64,000 bases of DNA from Dichotomocladium elegans (GCA_025716815.1 JAIXMN010000002.1:62001-126000); one strand, 5' to 3'. Positions 44,769-57,683 are shown, counted from the stretch's first letter. A program made the numbers and translations. The notes: generated by a model from the letters alone, not told the origin.

Positions 44769-47700
44769 TTAAATAGCCCATGAGGCGGCAATCTCGGCAT
44801 CCTCATTCGAAATAAATGGCTGATCTATGGATTTGATCATTATCTCGCCACACAACACGCATTCGCTGGCGACAATCTCGTCAAGTTCCTCTCGGAGGCG
44901 TTCCACCTTCGTCATCATATTCTTCGAGGCTTGATTTCCGTCTGTCCCCACTGAATCCTGCGGGAAGATGATACTCCGAGCATTCCCAGTCTCGGCATCC
45001 TTCAACTTCGAAGCGGCCGTACCAGCTGGTTTGCCTCTTGCATGACTAAGTTCGAGGGACAACTGTTCTTGAATATCCGCAAGACGCCTGATATGACGGA
45101 TGGGAAGGTATTTGCTTGTCTGTATTGCTTCATGTGAGCTAATGAACTGGATAGTGCGTTAGTTATCCATTGACTTACGTGATCAATAAGACAATCGGCA
45201 TGGAAAGCATGTTGACATGGGAATATGTAAAACTGACGGGTCAAGAGTGGAAAATGACAGATATAGCATTTTTCGACTGCATTAACTAGCGCAAATCTGG
45301 GTTGACGTCAGGAACAAGTGACCCTCGCATTCTTTGTGGTTCTCACCTATTTTTTAGTTCGCGTATGTCCAACCGAATACTGTCTGCGCTCTTTGTTGCC
45401 TCATCCATTTCTGTTTTGAGCTCTTCAATGCGGATATTGTAATCCTCAAGTGCATTGCATATCTCATCCTTGTAAAAGAAATGGTCGTTGAGTCGAATAA
45501 ATTTCACCCTCTGCCTCCCAAAAAATTACCTTGAAGTCATCGATATGGACAAAGTCGGGAAAGAATGGAAGAATGTCTTCAATTTTAAGCAGATCGCTCT
45601 GTCGCAAAAACTCCATTGCTCTTTCCAAAAGTTAGCCCCTGCCGCCAGACCGTGGCTGCCCATTGCATACTTACGTTTTGATATCCTTATTTTCGTGCAC
45701 CACATGTTTTGCGATATTCAGCCACAGCTTCTTTCGGAGAGCGTCGTCATCTTCAGGTTTGTCTGCGTTTATACGTGCAAGTTCAAGATCGTGATACTAG
45801 AGTATACAGGTATGAGCACTAATAGCATCACAATTCCGTTGGTAATGATTAAACATACCTTCAAGGCCAAATTGACCGCCTCTTCATAGAGTCCCATCTG
45901 GCTGTAAATGTGTACGCAGCTCTGAGTACGCCCGTTTTGGCTGCAAAGGCGTAGCGCATAGTCAAGGTTATAGTGCATTTGACGGCCCTATTTGGAGAAA
46001 AAAGAAAGCTTCAGGATGAGCTGCTCCATGGATTGAGCAGATACACTGCATACCTCGTTCTTGAGGAATGTAAGCAATGCGGTCTCGTCTTTGGTCGGTT
46101 GGGTGGCATAAAGCGTAAGCAGCAGATTATGGACAGCAGGATCAGTGTTTCGCAACGTTGTTACAACGTGAGAGAGATAACGAATAGCCTGATTCTGGAG
46201 TATGTCATGTATGAGTATCTTCGGAGCTATAGTTAGACTTGATCATCCTACCTGGGTAACTTGCTCCGCAACTTTCTTGTGGTCATATCGAAGCAACGAC
46301 GGGATCAGTTGTCGAGGATTTAGGTTTGGCTGACGCATCCACACGTTGACTGTCTCGTACGGTGCATTTTCCATAAGCACTGGCGAAAATCGGTAGAAGA
46401 TTTCTGGCTTGGCCTAACCAGAAGGGTCGGCATTTCATTATAATGCGTACTGCTTTACAATTACCTGTTTGCTCAGAACCTCTAAAGCCTTTTCCCAGTT
46501 CTTCTCGACAACCCAGTGGCTAATGACTCGTTCATGATCCTCGATAAGTGTGGCATAATCCAGCAACTCCTCATCTCGACCATGGCTAGAGATGAGCTTG
46601 TAGGTCGTTGGCCGATGCAAGATACCGGAGTATGTTTTTAGAAACAAATGAAACTCATCTCGGATATCGCTTTGCTGTTCTTTGTAATATTGTGCATCCT
46701 TTTGTTCGCCGTTTGCGCAAGATTCTCCATTTCCATTTGAGGAAGTGCAATGGACAGACGAGATCATGTCCTCCAACTCATTGATTTTCGAGAGATATAA
46801 CTCGACCAGCCACGTTGCCAAGATTGTTTTTTGTGTGCGGTCCTAAAGAGCAATGGGGTAAGCTCCTTCGGTTTCGCCCCTGGGCAAAAAAACAAAAAAC
46901 AAAAAATCCATCAAACCTTTTTCCGGAAACGTTCCAATTTACTCGTCAGATATATTCGCAACGCGTCCCGCTCATTCTTTTCGACGAATTTGAGGGCGAC
47001 TTCCTCAAAAGGTACCGTGCTCTCTGCAAAATACCACGCGCTCATTTGGTATCTCCTTTGCTGAAAATAATCTTTGGCCTGAGCAGTGTACACCTTGTCT
47101 TTCTGCCCCGCATCTTTGCAGTACTGTAATGCCGTATCATATTGCGCCTTTTCAAGATAGAGTTTCCAGACATCTCGCTCCTCGTTTTTGATATTCAGCT
47201 CATAGATAGTAGCCGTCGTATAAATCCAGAATGTCTTCTTGATATCGTCGACAGCCATACCAACCATCCTTTCTCCCTCTCCCTGTATGGGGATGTCATT
47301 TTCAGTATCTTTGTAGGTCCTTTGGACACTTGGCTTACAATAGGGATGTGATCTTCATATACAATCTGATCATTCAGCTGGCAGACCGCGCGCACACGAT
47401 CCCGATATAGCAGAACAAAATGAAATTCCGTCAGAGCTACGGCTATCGGGATTTCGGTGATGAGCTTTCCCGACTCGTCTTCGGCAGGAGTAGCGGGGTA
47501 TCTGTAAGACAAAGAAAGTCAGCGTTAAAGCAGATCAATACGATGACGAAACTTACTGAAGGAGTTGCACATTATCGATGACACTGTCCCCAACGTCCTG
47601 TGATCCAAAAACCAGATCGCCATGATAAATTCCGGGGCCTAAATGGCCATGAATGAATTCACGTAAATTCAGCAGGAATCCGCGTGTCGAGCATACCTGT

Positions 47701-48949
47701 CAACCATGCAAACGTTTGCGCAACACCTTGTTGCTGGAGCTCGTGGAATTTACTAAAAAAATGGAGTTCGCTGTACGGAAGTTCACCTGGCAGCTCTTGG
47801 AATCCTGGAAGGAAAGCAGCCAATTCCGTTAGATGAATACAACCCTAGCACACTTATTTTTTGTTATATATAAAGAAAATTACCTGGATTAACATCATAT
47901 TTGGCGAACATGGCTTCAAACATAGCTTTCTCGGCGCGATCGTCGGTCTCTCCAAATCCGGGTGATGACCTGGATCCATTGCTCGTCGTGGGTCCAACAT
48001 ATCCGACAAATTGGTATATTCTAGTAGGGGTTGTTGCCATCGCAAAATATTTGCGGTTATTGACCGGGAATTGCTCGAGATAGAGACCGGTTATTGGCAT
48101 AGTCGATTCATGGATAGAATAGACCTGCTTAAAATATTTTTCTTCGCGCCTGAAAAATTCATCCGTCGGTTCTAGACAGGTCTCATAAATTAGACCATTC
48201 TTTGTACCGATGAGAATTTCGCGTGTGGAAGGATCGGTGAGCGTTGCTTGCTTGTTCCATGCAATGGATGTGATCGTGACACCCTTTGCGAAAACATGCA
48301 TATTAGGTCGTTGGTGCTATGAATCACGTGATGACCATGTACCTTAAATTTAGATAGTTGCTTTGCCCTCCTCCACTTTTCGTACAGATAAAAGTTCTCG
48401 CCGTGATCAGTGGTTATAATCAAATGGCGCCCGGTGGGATCAAAGAAGATCTTCGAGATCTTCCCATCGCTTGGCTTTCGCGTTATCTCAATTTCTATTC
48501 TTTTGGTCTAGTAACCTATACCATGTATGAGGGACTTGGCAAACCATTTCCTCACCTTCTATGTCCAATGAATGTTCCACGTTGATGCGAAGGATATGGA
48601 ATGTGTCGAGTGCCATAACAAGGATGTTATTCGACACTGCCATATCTACCAGCAGCGCCGGAAGCTGAAATTGGACGTAGTTCATGGAAAAGATAGGAGT
48701 TTCCGTCTGTCCAAATCCATTTGAAATAGACACATAGCCAGTTTCAAGCTGCGGTATGCCCAGCCGTTCAGATTCGTTTTAGCTGCTTCGATTGAGTTTC
48801 GCGACGCTTCAATTACATACCCGGACACTGTCGCCATTATCGAATCCGCCGCTGTAACCGTTCTGAGGTATATATGCATCGCCGTAAGGAATTGTGACTG
48901 GGGCCAAGGCGGCTTCTGATGACTCGTTGAAGTCGTCGATTAGGGACAT
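44769..48949 (-). CDS. VPS18: Vacuolar sorting protein VPS18 (HOPS/CORVET core)
   Basis: Seventeen exons: 48949-48821, 48748-48556, 48494-48343, 48283-47884, 47804-47697, 47638-47557, 47501-47339, 47282-46917, 46842-46465, 46413-46252, 46188-46054, 45987-45859, 45796-45675, 45620-45530, 45468-45347, 45296-45179, 45119-44769; 1066 aa. A core subunit of the HOPS and CORVET tethering complexes on endosomes and vacuole. N-terminal beta-propeller (GYVSISNGFG, DGKISKIFFDPTGRHLI), middle alpha-solenoid/clathrin repeat (EKAQYDTALQYCKDAGQKDK, QMSAWYFAES), then a coiled coil and a C-terminal RING (CYICHFPLL, PCQHAFHADCLIDH, then SECVLCGEIM). About 90-150 aa longer than yeast and human VPS18, mostly from polar inserts before the last CxxC. 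One donor (GTTTGA at 46916) is weak. Confidence 0.94.
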
Positions 48950-49609
48950 GGAGCAAGGCGGGAGGCGAGTAAGAAAAGGCAGTTAGGGAGGTGGGGCACA
49001 GATGGCGCTTTACAAGTCGGAGTTGATGAACCGTTTCAAATCAATGAACGTGACCCGGGGCTGCACGCCTGGAAAAAAAAAAGTGGCCAACGAAGAAGAG
49101 TACAAGTTCACCGCTGCCTATACCGGTGATACGCAAGCAATAAATCGGTATCGGACATCCTCACAGTGGAGGCTGAAGGATGTCTTCTGATTCACTGAAT
49201 GACCAGTTTATGCGCTGATGGTTTTGATGAATGTCTGCGTTTTCTTTTGATAGTACCTTCCATCCGGGTATAGCATATTCAACAGGCACGTCTTATCAGA
49301 CTGTGACTCTCCCCCCCCCACAACCAGACCCTGTTGCAGGCAGATTTCATATCTGCAGGTCTGAATGCGCGTTATCGGTAAAGATAATGACTCTTGGGAG
49401 AGTCGTCTCATACAGATGCTGGGTAAAGATGGTATGCTGTCCAAAGTGGGTCGGCGGCATTAGCTTTGTTCGGGTTGCACACAGCTTTGCTGAGAAGGGG
49501 GGAAGGCTGGTAAATTTTGTATGCTGTCAATTAAGTGGCTTAACCATAGTGGCGGGGAAATATCAATTCATTCCTCCTCATTCTTTTTGATCCTAAAGAT
49601 CTTTTCACA
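48950..49609. promoter_or_regulatory. Divergent intergenic region between VPS18 and UTP11
   Basis: Holds the promoters of both divergent genes. A short open stretch at 49002-49190 has no splice partner or recognised product. The C-run at 49313-49320 is the only notable homopolymer. Confidence 0.45.
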
Positions 49610-50729
49610 ATGTCATCGTTCAGAAACGCAACTCAACGACGGAATCACAAGGAGCGTGCGCAAATTTCAGGCCGAGAGCGTCTCGGTCTCTTGGAAAAGA
49701 AAAAAGACTACCTGCTCCGTGCCAAAGACTACCACAGCAAGCAAAACCGACTCAAGGCGCTACGAGAGAAGGCCTTGTTCAGAAATCCAGATGAATTCTA
49801 TTTCAAAATGGTCAACACACGGACAGAGGTATCTTTCAATACGATTCTTTCGTTTTTTTTTTCATTGTCTGAATAATTAAACATCATTAGCGTGGTGTGC
49901 ATATACAAGAACGTAACGATGCTCTGCCAGCCGACATGATTCAGCTGTTAAAGTCGCAAGATAAGAACTACATCAAATTACACCGGAATATCAGTAACAA
50001 GGTAATGACGATATCAGATTTTCCTCTACCGCTTAGATCTAATGTAGTTACTATCAGAAAATGGAGAAACTAAGGGACTCGCTCCATTTTATGGACGAGA
50101 ATGACGACGATGACGGCGATGATTTTGATATGGATATGGATACCGATAGGGATATGAGACAGCCAGCGACGGAAAGGAAACATATAGTCTTTGTTGATAC
50201 GGAGGAAGAAGGTATACATACATAGGACGTATGCACATACTGGTGTGTGGAGAGAATGCTGAACTTGCATTTCGCCAGCCAAAAAGTTTGATCCTGTAGT
50301 CCATCTGGATACAGTACCAGAATTAGTAAATCGGAAGTTCAACCGCCCTCGAGTCGAAACATTGCGAAAAGCACCGATTATTGCACCTGAGAGTGGAGCA
50401 GCGCTCAAGGTAACCGTTTGATACGACTAGAAATAGAAGGATAGATACAGCTCAAGCCCAGTACTAACATGGGCTCTATAGGACTTGAGAAAGGAGCGAG
50501 AGGCAAAATACAAGGAGTTTGTTGCTCGTCAGAAACGTGAAAAGAGTCTCGCACGACTTGAGCGAGAATTAGAGATCCAGAAGGCTTTACAGGTAAATTG
50601 GGTGCAGAATGGATTGCAGGACAGAAGGATCTCATTTTCTTTCTTTAGCAAAAAGGAGCGAAAAAGAAAGTCGGTGTCGATGCCTTGGGTCTGCCTGTTT
50701 ATAAGTGGAAGGCTCAGCGCGCCAAATAA
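49610..50729 (+). CDS. UTP11: U3 snoRNP protein UTP11
   Basis: Six exons: 49610-49828, 49891-50001, 50058-50211, 50279-50409, 50482-50592, 50649-50729; 268 aa. A nucleolar component of the small-subunit processome needed for 18S rRNA maturation. The start [17 protein letters not shown] and the blocks [34 protein letters not shown] and [13 protein letters not shown] are diagnostic. An acidic Asp/Met repeat ([17 protein letters not shown]) lies in the middle, and a basic helix ([20 protein letters not shown]) near the end. All introns GT-AG and 50-70 nt. No alternatives are plausible. Confidence 0.94.
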
Positions 50730-51004
50730 ATTAATTTACGTTTGCATACACAGGAGTGTCTATGGAGCAACAGCGAGATATTTCTTAATCATACAACATA
50801 CAATGAGGAAAGACAGGCTATTGCAAATATCCCGTACGCTTGTTGGGCGGGGGTGAAGAAAAGGACACGAGCCTATTGTACATTTCTTGCGGTTTATGGT
50901 GATGATCTAAAGAGAAGATGCACAGGATGGTTGTCCCGCCTCTATTTTTCTCGTCACCAGTAACTGATGTGTCAAGGGGTATCGAAGAGGGCAGAGTGGC
51001 TAAT

Positions 51005-51267
51005 TTAATTGGTCTGCCAAAGATCTTTCACAGAGCTTATGTAATTGCGTTCTGGGTAATACCGCCGGCCGAAGGCGGGATCCAGCATCGATCCTGGTCC
51101 CATCATGGCAGAATTATAAGGTCCCACTCCATACCCCGGCAGGGGTTGCTGGTACATTGCGTATGGGTCATAGCCATAAGGCTGAGGGACTGTCACGGCG
51201 CTATAGGGATCATAGGGCATTTGTTGCCCGGGCATCATCGTAAAAGGCGACTGTTGCAGTTGCTGCA

Positions 51268-51302
<35 letters not shown>

Positions 51303-52108
51303 ATCATCATCATCATCATCATTTGAGGGTTTATTTGTGACCCTGCACCGTAGTAAGGCTGTTGTGCGTAAGGATTCATGTAAGGCTGAGGAGTAGGCAT
51401 AGGTATTGCCCCCATGGCTTGTTGCTGGTATGCTAGAGCCTGCATTGGCATTGGGTATGGCGTCTGTGGCATCAAGGGCTGCTGGTGCTGCATCATGGAC
51501 TGTTGCTGTTGCATCAAGCCAGTTGGGTCCATTGCAGCATATGGGCCTCCAGGTTGCATCATGGCTGCTTGGTGTTGTTGCTGTTGCTGTTGGGCCATCA
51601 TCTCGTTTGCCCCTGCCATGGGCATCATAGCTGGCTGCATTGCTCCATACGCTCCGGCACCACCCATCATGGCAGCGTACCTGTATGGATCATAGACTTG
51701 GTTACGCCCAGTAGCAGCCTCAAGCACTCGGCGTCGCAATGTGTCAAATATGCGACCGCCTGTGCCTGGACCTCCAGGGCCTTGTGGCTGGACTTGAGGT
51801 TGCTGTTGTTGTTGTTGTTGCTGCTGCTGGTGCGATTGCTGCTGAGCTGCTGCTGCCGCTGCTGCTGCTGCTTGCGGGAATTGTTGTGGCGGAGGAGTGG
51901 TTGGTGGCTGTTGGGTTTGCTGCTGTGACGGTTCCGGTCCTTGGTGTGCTGCTTGTGAGGCGCCCTGGTTCGCCCCTGACATCATGTTATGATCGGTGCC
52001 TGGGTGTTGAGGTTGATGCTGCTGCGATTGTTGTGGATAGTAGCCAGCGTAATATGGATAATCTCCTCCAGAGTATGAACGACGATTCCGTGTCCGTCCT
52101 CCAAACAT
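51005..52108 (-). CDS. Q/M-rich low-complexity protein
   Basis: A single-exon 367-aa frame starting MFGGRTRNRRSYSGGDY. About a third of residues are Gln, with Met, Pro, Tyr, Ala and Gly making up most of the rest. It has Gln runs up to 11, a run of 7 Met and 9 Ala. A short less-biased block, GGRIFDTLRRRVLEAATGRN (about 118-137), and the end NYISSVKDLWQTN may be the conserved parts. Composition resembles prion-like domains of fungal RNA-binding or transcription proteins. I recognise no domain and cannot give a function. It ends 275 bp from the convergent UTP11 gene. Confidence 0.68.
51270..51322. repeat. CTG then CAT trinucleotide repeats in coding sequence
   Basis: About eleven CTG units followed by seven CAT units; on the minus strand these encode the Met run followed by the Gln run of the low-complexity protein. 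Trinucleotide repeats keep the frame, so length variation is tolerated. Confidence 0.85.
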
Positions 52109-52748
52109 TCGAAGGATGTATATTCCCAAAAAATAAAAATGGAGGAAAGAGAAGCAAGGCTAGGCTGCTGGGTGCTGGGTTCAGGCATGTGTTCAGATGG
52201 CCGTAAACAAAATGCCAATTTAGGGAAAACATCGACTACATTTCGTTGAATGCTCTCCTCAGTCGTTTCATGACCAGATCCTTCACTCGAGCATCACCCA
52301 TCAACGGTACCTGGCATATCGCCGTACAAAGTATGTAGTAGACCTGGAAATACGCGCTCGCGCAGCCCAGTTAGAAAGACGAAATTTTGGCGACATACTA
52401 AGGCCTATATCTGACTGAGAAACCTCGCGTAAATACAAATCATCCTGATGATTGTTGAGCATCAGACGGACCAACTATGACTTAAGGTCCAAAGTCCAAA
52501 CAACTAGCTCTTATGGTGCAATGGGTCATACATTATTAAGGTTCAATGCTGATGGTAACTTACGACGTGGTGATTCAAGCCCGTCCCGGAGGCGACGACG
52601 AGCTGCTTTTTTTGTTATTAATAATCGAGGTATTGGCATTTTTGCCTTTGACCAACCATAGCATATGTCGATTATTTCGGTATTACCGTGACAACTTTAT
52701 ACTGCTATTACTATAAAATACTGTATCATAGTGTCAAAAATGTCTAGC
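52109..52748. other. Intergenic upstream of Q/M-rich gene
   Basis: Holds the promoter of the Q/M-rich gene and the 3' end of FAM72. No coding exon recognised. Confidence 0.45.
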
Positions 52749-53478
52749 CTATCGACATATCTCGTCGTATGGTACGGTTCCGCCCATGATGAAATCGAGG
52801 TCATACTCGGCTCGAGGAAGATTGTTCCACAGGATGGTATATTTGCCTAATGATGCAAAGGCATGAGTTCGGTTTATCCGAGCCAAGGTGATGCGTTTAC
52901 CTGTTATGTCCTTGCGCTCCTTCGGGTGGCATGCATCCGAATGGAACATCCAAAAGTGCCCATTATTGCCTGCCTGGAGGCATTGGCTGCACGGTGCAAC
53001 CACGTGATAACCAATAATGTTGCCACTTTTGCTTTCTTTTGAGCCAATGACGCGCACGCGCTGTGCAATAACCAGAAAACAAGAAGAAAAGATACTCACC
53101 ATTCGCGGCAGGCGACGTCACGGATTCGGCAGTGGCAGGACCGCGTGAGATAGTCCTTATCCATCAGTTGAATTCTGTACATGGCCCAATGGCAAACAAT
53201 TCAACCGAGGAAATCCAAAACACACGCAAAGAAAAATATACCGTAGTAACTCATTTTAGTCAGACATTGGTCCTCTGGCAGTCAACTGCATCCTGTTCCG
53301 CTTACGATGAGGTCGGGATATCGGTGCTGTAGAGTTCAACCTTTGTGTCGGCAAGCAAAATGGCCTTCATACCCCGCGCGCACACCGTATTGCGACAATA
53401 TTTGCACAAGAGTTTATAAACCGGCTTCAGAGGCGAGATACTAAGCGGGCGGCGCTGTGACAGATTAACCGTAGACAT
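52749..53478 (-). CDS. FAM72: FAM72 family protein
   Basis: Four exons: 53478-53306, 53174-53100, 53025-52901, 52846-52749; 156 aa (human FAM72A is 149). The match runs end to end: LLCKYCRNTVCARGMKAIL and the LADT-x-x-x-LYSTDIP segment, the Cys cluster CHCRIRDVACRECGN, then IIGYHVVAPCSQC, NNGHFWMFHSDACH and ILWNNLP. The paired CxxC and CxC motifs suggest metal binding. Human FAM72A binds and destabilises the uracil-DNA glycosylase UNG2; whether a fungal homologue acts on uracil repair is unknown. Intron 1 carries no in-frame alternative: reading through meets a stop. It is in tandem with PFA4 upstream on the same strand. Confidence 0.9.
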
Positions 53479-53706
53479 GAATGAGAAGTGAAAGAGTAAA
53501 AAAAAAAAAAGGAGAGGAAAGAAAGGAATGAATGAGTGTGGAAGAGGAGAGGAGGGAGGCAAGATCAAGAGCACAACCGTGTGCGGCCGCGTACATGGAA
53601 TTCGTCCCTTAGCGTGCGTACGCCCTGGTTCTTGCTTTATTATTATTATTATTAGAAAGTTAATACTTCCGAGCGTCTCTTTTTATCGGAATAATATTGT
53701 GAAAGA

Positions 53707-55017
53707 TCACCGGGATGACATTTCAAAGGCCTGGTCCTTGGCGCCCGCTATTGGCATAGACAGCCGATGATGATGGTCGACGAGCGTGGTGGATGTAGCG
53801 AAGGTGAGCACGGAGGCTGGGGTTGCTGGTGCGTGTAGGTTGCTGTGCACGCTGGCACGGGTATGTAGTCTAGGAGGTCTTTCGACGAGTGTAGCGAATT
53901 CGCCCATGTCCTCTTGCGAACGATATTTTGCTTCCTCGTCATCCAGTCGGACAGGAAAATATAGACCATTGCCCCGCATACGTTGTGGCCAAAACCAGAG
54001 CAGCGGTTGATCTCCGAGAGCAGCGCATATATTCCGATACAGACCGAGATTGTATGGGTATGGCACCTGTATATTTTTTAAGTAACACCGCCGGTCAAAC
54101 ATCAGCCATTGTTCAATGCAAGGCGAGGTCTAAATACTTGCATCGTGAATCCTGCCAAAGCTTTTGATGGTCAGAGCAGTCCCCTTCTCCCATCCTTCGA
54201 TCGTGGTCGTGTTTGTGACCAGACAATAGACATGATAGCCGCTCAGGATGCCTACGGTGACAATGGCGGCAAAGGAAAGCAAGAGGTTAATTGACAGAAA
54301 TGCTGTTTCAGTCGTGGAGGGGCGGACGTTGTGCTACAGATCACCATCCGTTCAGTTCCGCGCTGAGCAAATTTTCGCATACGCAAAGCATTACTCACCA
54401 ACTCCAGGTCTCTAATCATCTGAGCTAACCGGCAGCCCAAAAGGACAAAGAGGTAGATGGCGCTTATTTCCGTGAATGTGATGAACCGAATAAAATGGCC
54501 ATAGTTGTGATAGCCTACGCAGTTGTTGATCCACGGACAGTGGTGGTCCATTTTTAGTACACATCGGCCGCATGTGCTGCAATGATGTGTGCGAGGAGGT
54601 TTATAGTTGTTGCATGTTTTGCAATACCGTGGTTCATGTGTTGAACGCTTGACTTCCATATGGGCCTCCGCAACCGGAATCTGTGTACATGTACATGCAC
54701 ATGTATATCCTCTCTTCAATTAATAATCATTTCCCCAAAAGAAGCTTTCCAGGTGCCAATAATACCCGGACCGAGTTTAATTGCTTGCTTACCCAGTTAT
54801 CCGGTACGCCTCCAGGATCTGTCAAGCACACCAAGGCATAGTTTATGTAGATGAATATGACAAAGATATTGAACGGTATCAGTATCAATAGGGTCTTGGT
54901 ATTTGCGCCCCCCAAAAAGTCCCACAGGACAAATATCTGGGAGGTATAGGCAATAAAAGTTGTAAGAAGGCAGACTGAAGCGACTACCAGCTGCCCTTTT
55001 GTTTCGTGCCAGGTCAT
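53707..55017 (-). CDS. PFA4: DHHC palmitoyltransferase PFA4
   Basis: Four exons: 55017-54793, 54680-54399, 54333-54142, 54066-53707; 352 aa. An ER/Golgi protein S-acyltransferase. Two N-terminal membrane segments, the Cys-rich domain [17 protein letters not shown], the catalytic [19 protein letters not shown], two more membrane segments, then the TTIEG motif and [16 protein letters not shown], a Pfa4/ZDHHC6-type C-terminal block. In yeast Pfa4 palmitoylates chitin synthase Chs3; the target here is unknown. Intron 3 has a GC donor (GCAAGT) splitting RIHD from VPYPY. The Thr/Ser-rich tail is not conserved. The start at 55017 is chosen over an upstream in-frame ATG (55119) that would add an unusual leader. 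Confidence 0.9.
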
Positions 55018-55364
55018 TGTCCGGAGGCGTCGGTCGATAAAAGGAAGGAAAGTCAGAGAAAAAGGAACAGAAAAAATTACAGTACAATGAAGTAGACAAG
55101 ATGAGAGAGAAGCAATCACTACACAAAGAGCATTGCGCGTCAGAAGGAAAGGAATAAAGGAAGCACAAAAATAAAGTGGAAAGCTTTTCTCTTCCGTCGA
55201 GCCCGAAAAAAAGGGGGGCGCGATTGAGATTCGTCTCGTTAACCTTTTAGGTCTGTTGCCATTTCTAAGCTCCTACCTCGTGGTATCTCGGACCTCTTTC
55301 TTACCCCTTTGGGCTGCTTCAACCCCCTATCGCAAAAGGAAAAAAAGCCACCACTTTTTCTCAC
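55018..55364. promoter_or_regulatory. Divergent promoter region of PFA4 and F-box gene
   Basis: 347 bp between two divergent starts. G-run at 55212-55217, pyrimidine-rich before 55365. No coding exon. Confidence 0.5.
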
Positions 55365-56925
55365 ATGGACGAACATTTCAGCGAAGACTCTTTCGAATCA
55401 GACCGAGAGATTCACCTCGACATTGCTCGGCTTAACTACGAAGAAAAGGATTACGAAGCCACGTATAAGTGCCTTACCTCGGTGCTTGATAGTGATCCTT
55501 GGAACTTGGAAGCCCGCGAACTTCGAGCTCTGGCAGCGAAACACCTACATAACCCGTCTTACGACTGGAAAGTCGATGCCGAATTCCTCATCGAAGCTGA
55601 ACCGCATTGTGCTTGTCCTTATTTCATATTGATTGACAACTATCTCAGCCATGGACACTTTCGGGATGCGTTGCTCCTTGCACGAGCAGCAACACTTCGG
55701 GTATACCACACAGACCCTGAGCTCGGCAAGCTCAAGGCTCTCTGCGCGAAACTGCAACGGACAGAAATCAACTTCCTTGTGAAACTTCCGACCGAAGTGC
55801 TTTGTACAATCTTCAAACTCCTTCCGTTCAAAACCCGTCTCAACTGCATTACGGTTTCGAAGCGGTGGCGAAACACACTGATTAAAATACCCGACATATG
55901 GGATACCATTGACTTTGGAAGAACATACAACGAGGATAGCATCATTTTGGCCCTCAATACCTACTCTGCCTGGTCAGCCGTCCGCAAGCTCTGTATTCCC
56001 GCCTTCAACCGGTCTATAGGTGCTCTCATGCACCATAAATTCCAGTGCATACGGCAATTAGGTAGGAGTAGTTGAAGGCCATGAACAGGCTCCCTTGTTA
56101 ATTCAGGTGCATATTGCACATTCCAAAGATATTACCAGAAGCGATCAGCACTTGGACGATTTGGTGTTCGTGCTTTGTATGCGTGAAATAGGCCAATCGT
56201 GGCAAGAGGTGTCATTCTCGTGGAATGTCGAAGCTAGGGTCTTTTTCGCGGCCGCTGCTCACTTTTGCCCCAATCTAGAGAAGGTCACCGTCTCATACTA
56301 TGGACAACGCTATATCGGAAGTAGAAACATTGAAAAGGATGTCCTAAAGGAGCTTGACCCCTCGCTAGGATTCGACAGGGTGGTCCCGGTCAAAACTCTG
56401 GTGATGGATCACAGCATCTTTGATTCACTAGCTGTGAGGTCTATCGTTCCACGATGTATCGCATTGCAAGACTTGGTGATGAAATATGCAATCTCATTCT
56501 CGCCAGGTGAAGCCTTTTTCCAGTCGATGGCCACTCTGCCAACGCTCCACTCCATCAGCATTCAGCAGCACGGAGACAATCGATCTTATGTAGACCGTTA
56601 TAGAGAAGATCCAACAGATCTCTGCATACTCCTCAGAGAAAATCCTCCTGAAACTCTCGACATTTCCCAATGTCGGCTGACTCGCGAAACCGTAAAAGCA
56701 ATTATCGAGGCAATGCGACGTGGCACTTTTAAACGTTATAATTCTGAGTTTCGAATGGATATTGAAGAAGATCGGACACGTCTGAGGATGCTATCAAGGC
56801 TTGACCTATCTGAAACCCAGGTCTATATTAGACGTGAGATGGAGCTAGCTTACCAAGTGGCTCTCTATGCCCATGAGTATGATCAGGGAGTGCTGGGGTT
56901 TCCATGGTATTCGGGTGTATTTTGA
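55365..56925 (+). CDS. F-box protein with N-terminal TPR-like region
   Basis: Exons 55365-56061 and 56129-56925; 497 aa. Residues about 15-125 form TPR-like helix pairs (IHLDIARLNYEEKDYEATYK, then HGHFRDALLLARAATL). An F-box follows (about 138-185): FLVKLPTEVLCTIFKLLPFK, then TVSKRWRNTLIKIPDIW. The rest resembles irregular leucine-rich repeats (QLDITRSDQHLDDLVFVL, PPETLDISQCRLTRE). This layout is like fungal Dia2/Pof3-type F-box proteins, substrate receptors of SCF ubiquitin ligases; the target is unknown. The acceptor at 56128 is chosen because the closer CAG at 56106 would change frame. Confidence 0.82.
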
Positions 56926-57683
56926 TCACCCCTGAAGATTTAAAGAGCGTCACTGGAGAAAGATCATCCTTTGGAATAAATTACTACGGGCTAATTGTCA
57001 TGAACACGTGCGTGCATGTTAAGCTGGATTATAATATATACATACTTATATGTATACATATATGCAGTTATACAGATCAATAATTGGCATTGGAGGTGGG
57101 TAAGTGGCGGTTTATTCGTGAGAGACCTTATAATGATGGGTAAAGCGATAAAAATATGATCATCCATTCGGTAACCCTTTACTTTATTAAAACAGTAGCA
57201 CGAACGATTTCCCAGTCATGGTCTGTTTTCTCAAAAGAGAAAACCAACATGCCAAATTCAACAGCCTCGTGAAGTAACAGACTATGTTTTCCGAGAAAGT
57301 CAGGTAGCAGAGTGTGTGGTGCCAAGCGGGCGGGTATCGTTTGCCAGGAACGTTAGCAGAATAGCCAGACGGCGTGCGTATCTTGTGTGCCATTGATAGT
57401 CCTATTAATAGAGTGACAAGAGACTGCGTAGCAATCGCCTGGCTGACTAACTGAGCTCAGTTCGCATTGGGCGTTCCTTTGCTCTCGCTACTATCTTTGT
57501 CACTCCGTCTGTGCCCCTCGCATTCACATCTTTTCTCTCGCTTTTCGTTTTTATTTCTTCTTACCTATAGATCACTTTTGTATGGATATACATCTCATCA
57601 AAACAGGTAATTAGCCTTACCGTCTTTCGTAATTCTGGTGCCACCTTCATCCCCCTGCACCACCTGCCACTAACACCCCGCGT
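56926..57683. other. Intergenic between F-box gene and VPS1
   Basis: AT-rich with TATA-type repeats near 57033-57064 and CT-rich before 57684. No exon recognised. Confidence 0.45.

Noticed and set aside
51241..51330. CRISPR-like regular repeats.
   Set aside because: They are perfect trinucleotide repeats without spacers, inside a coding frame.
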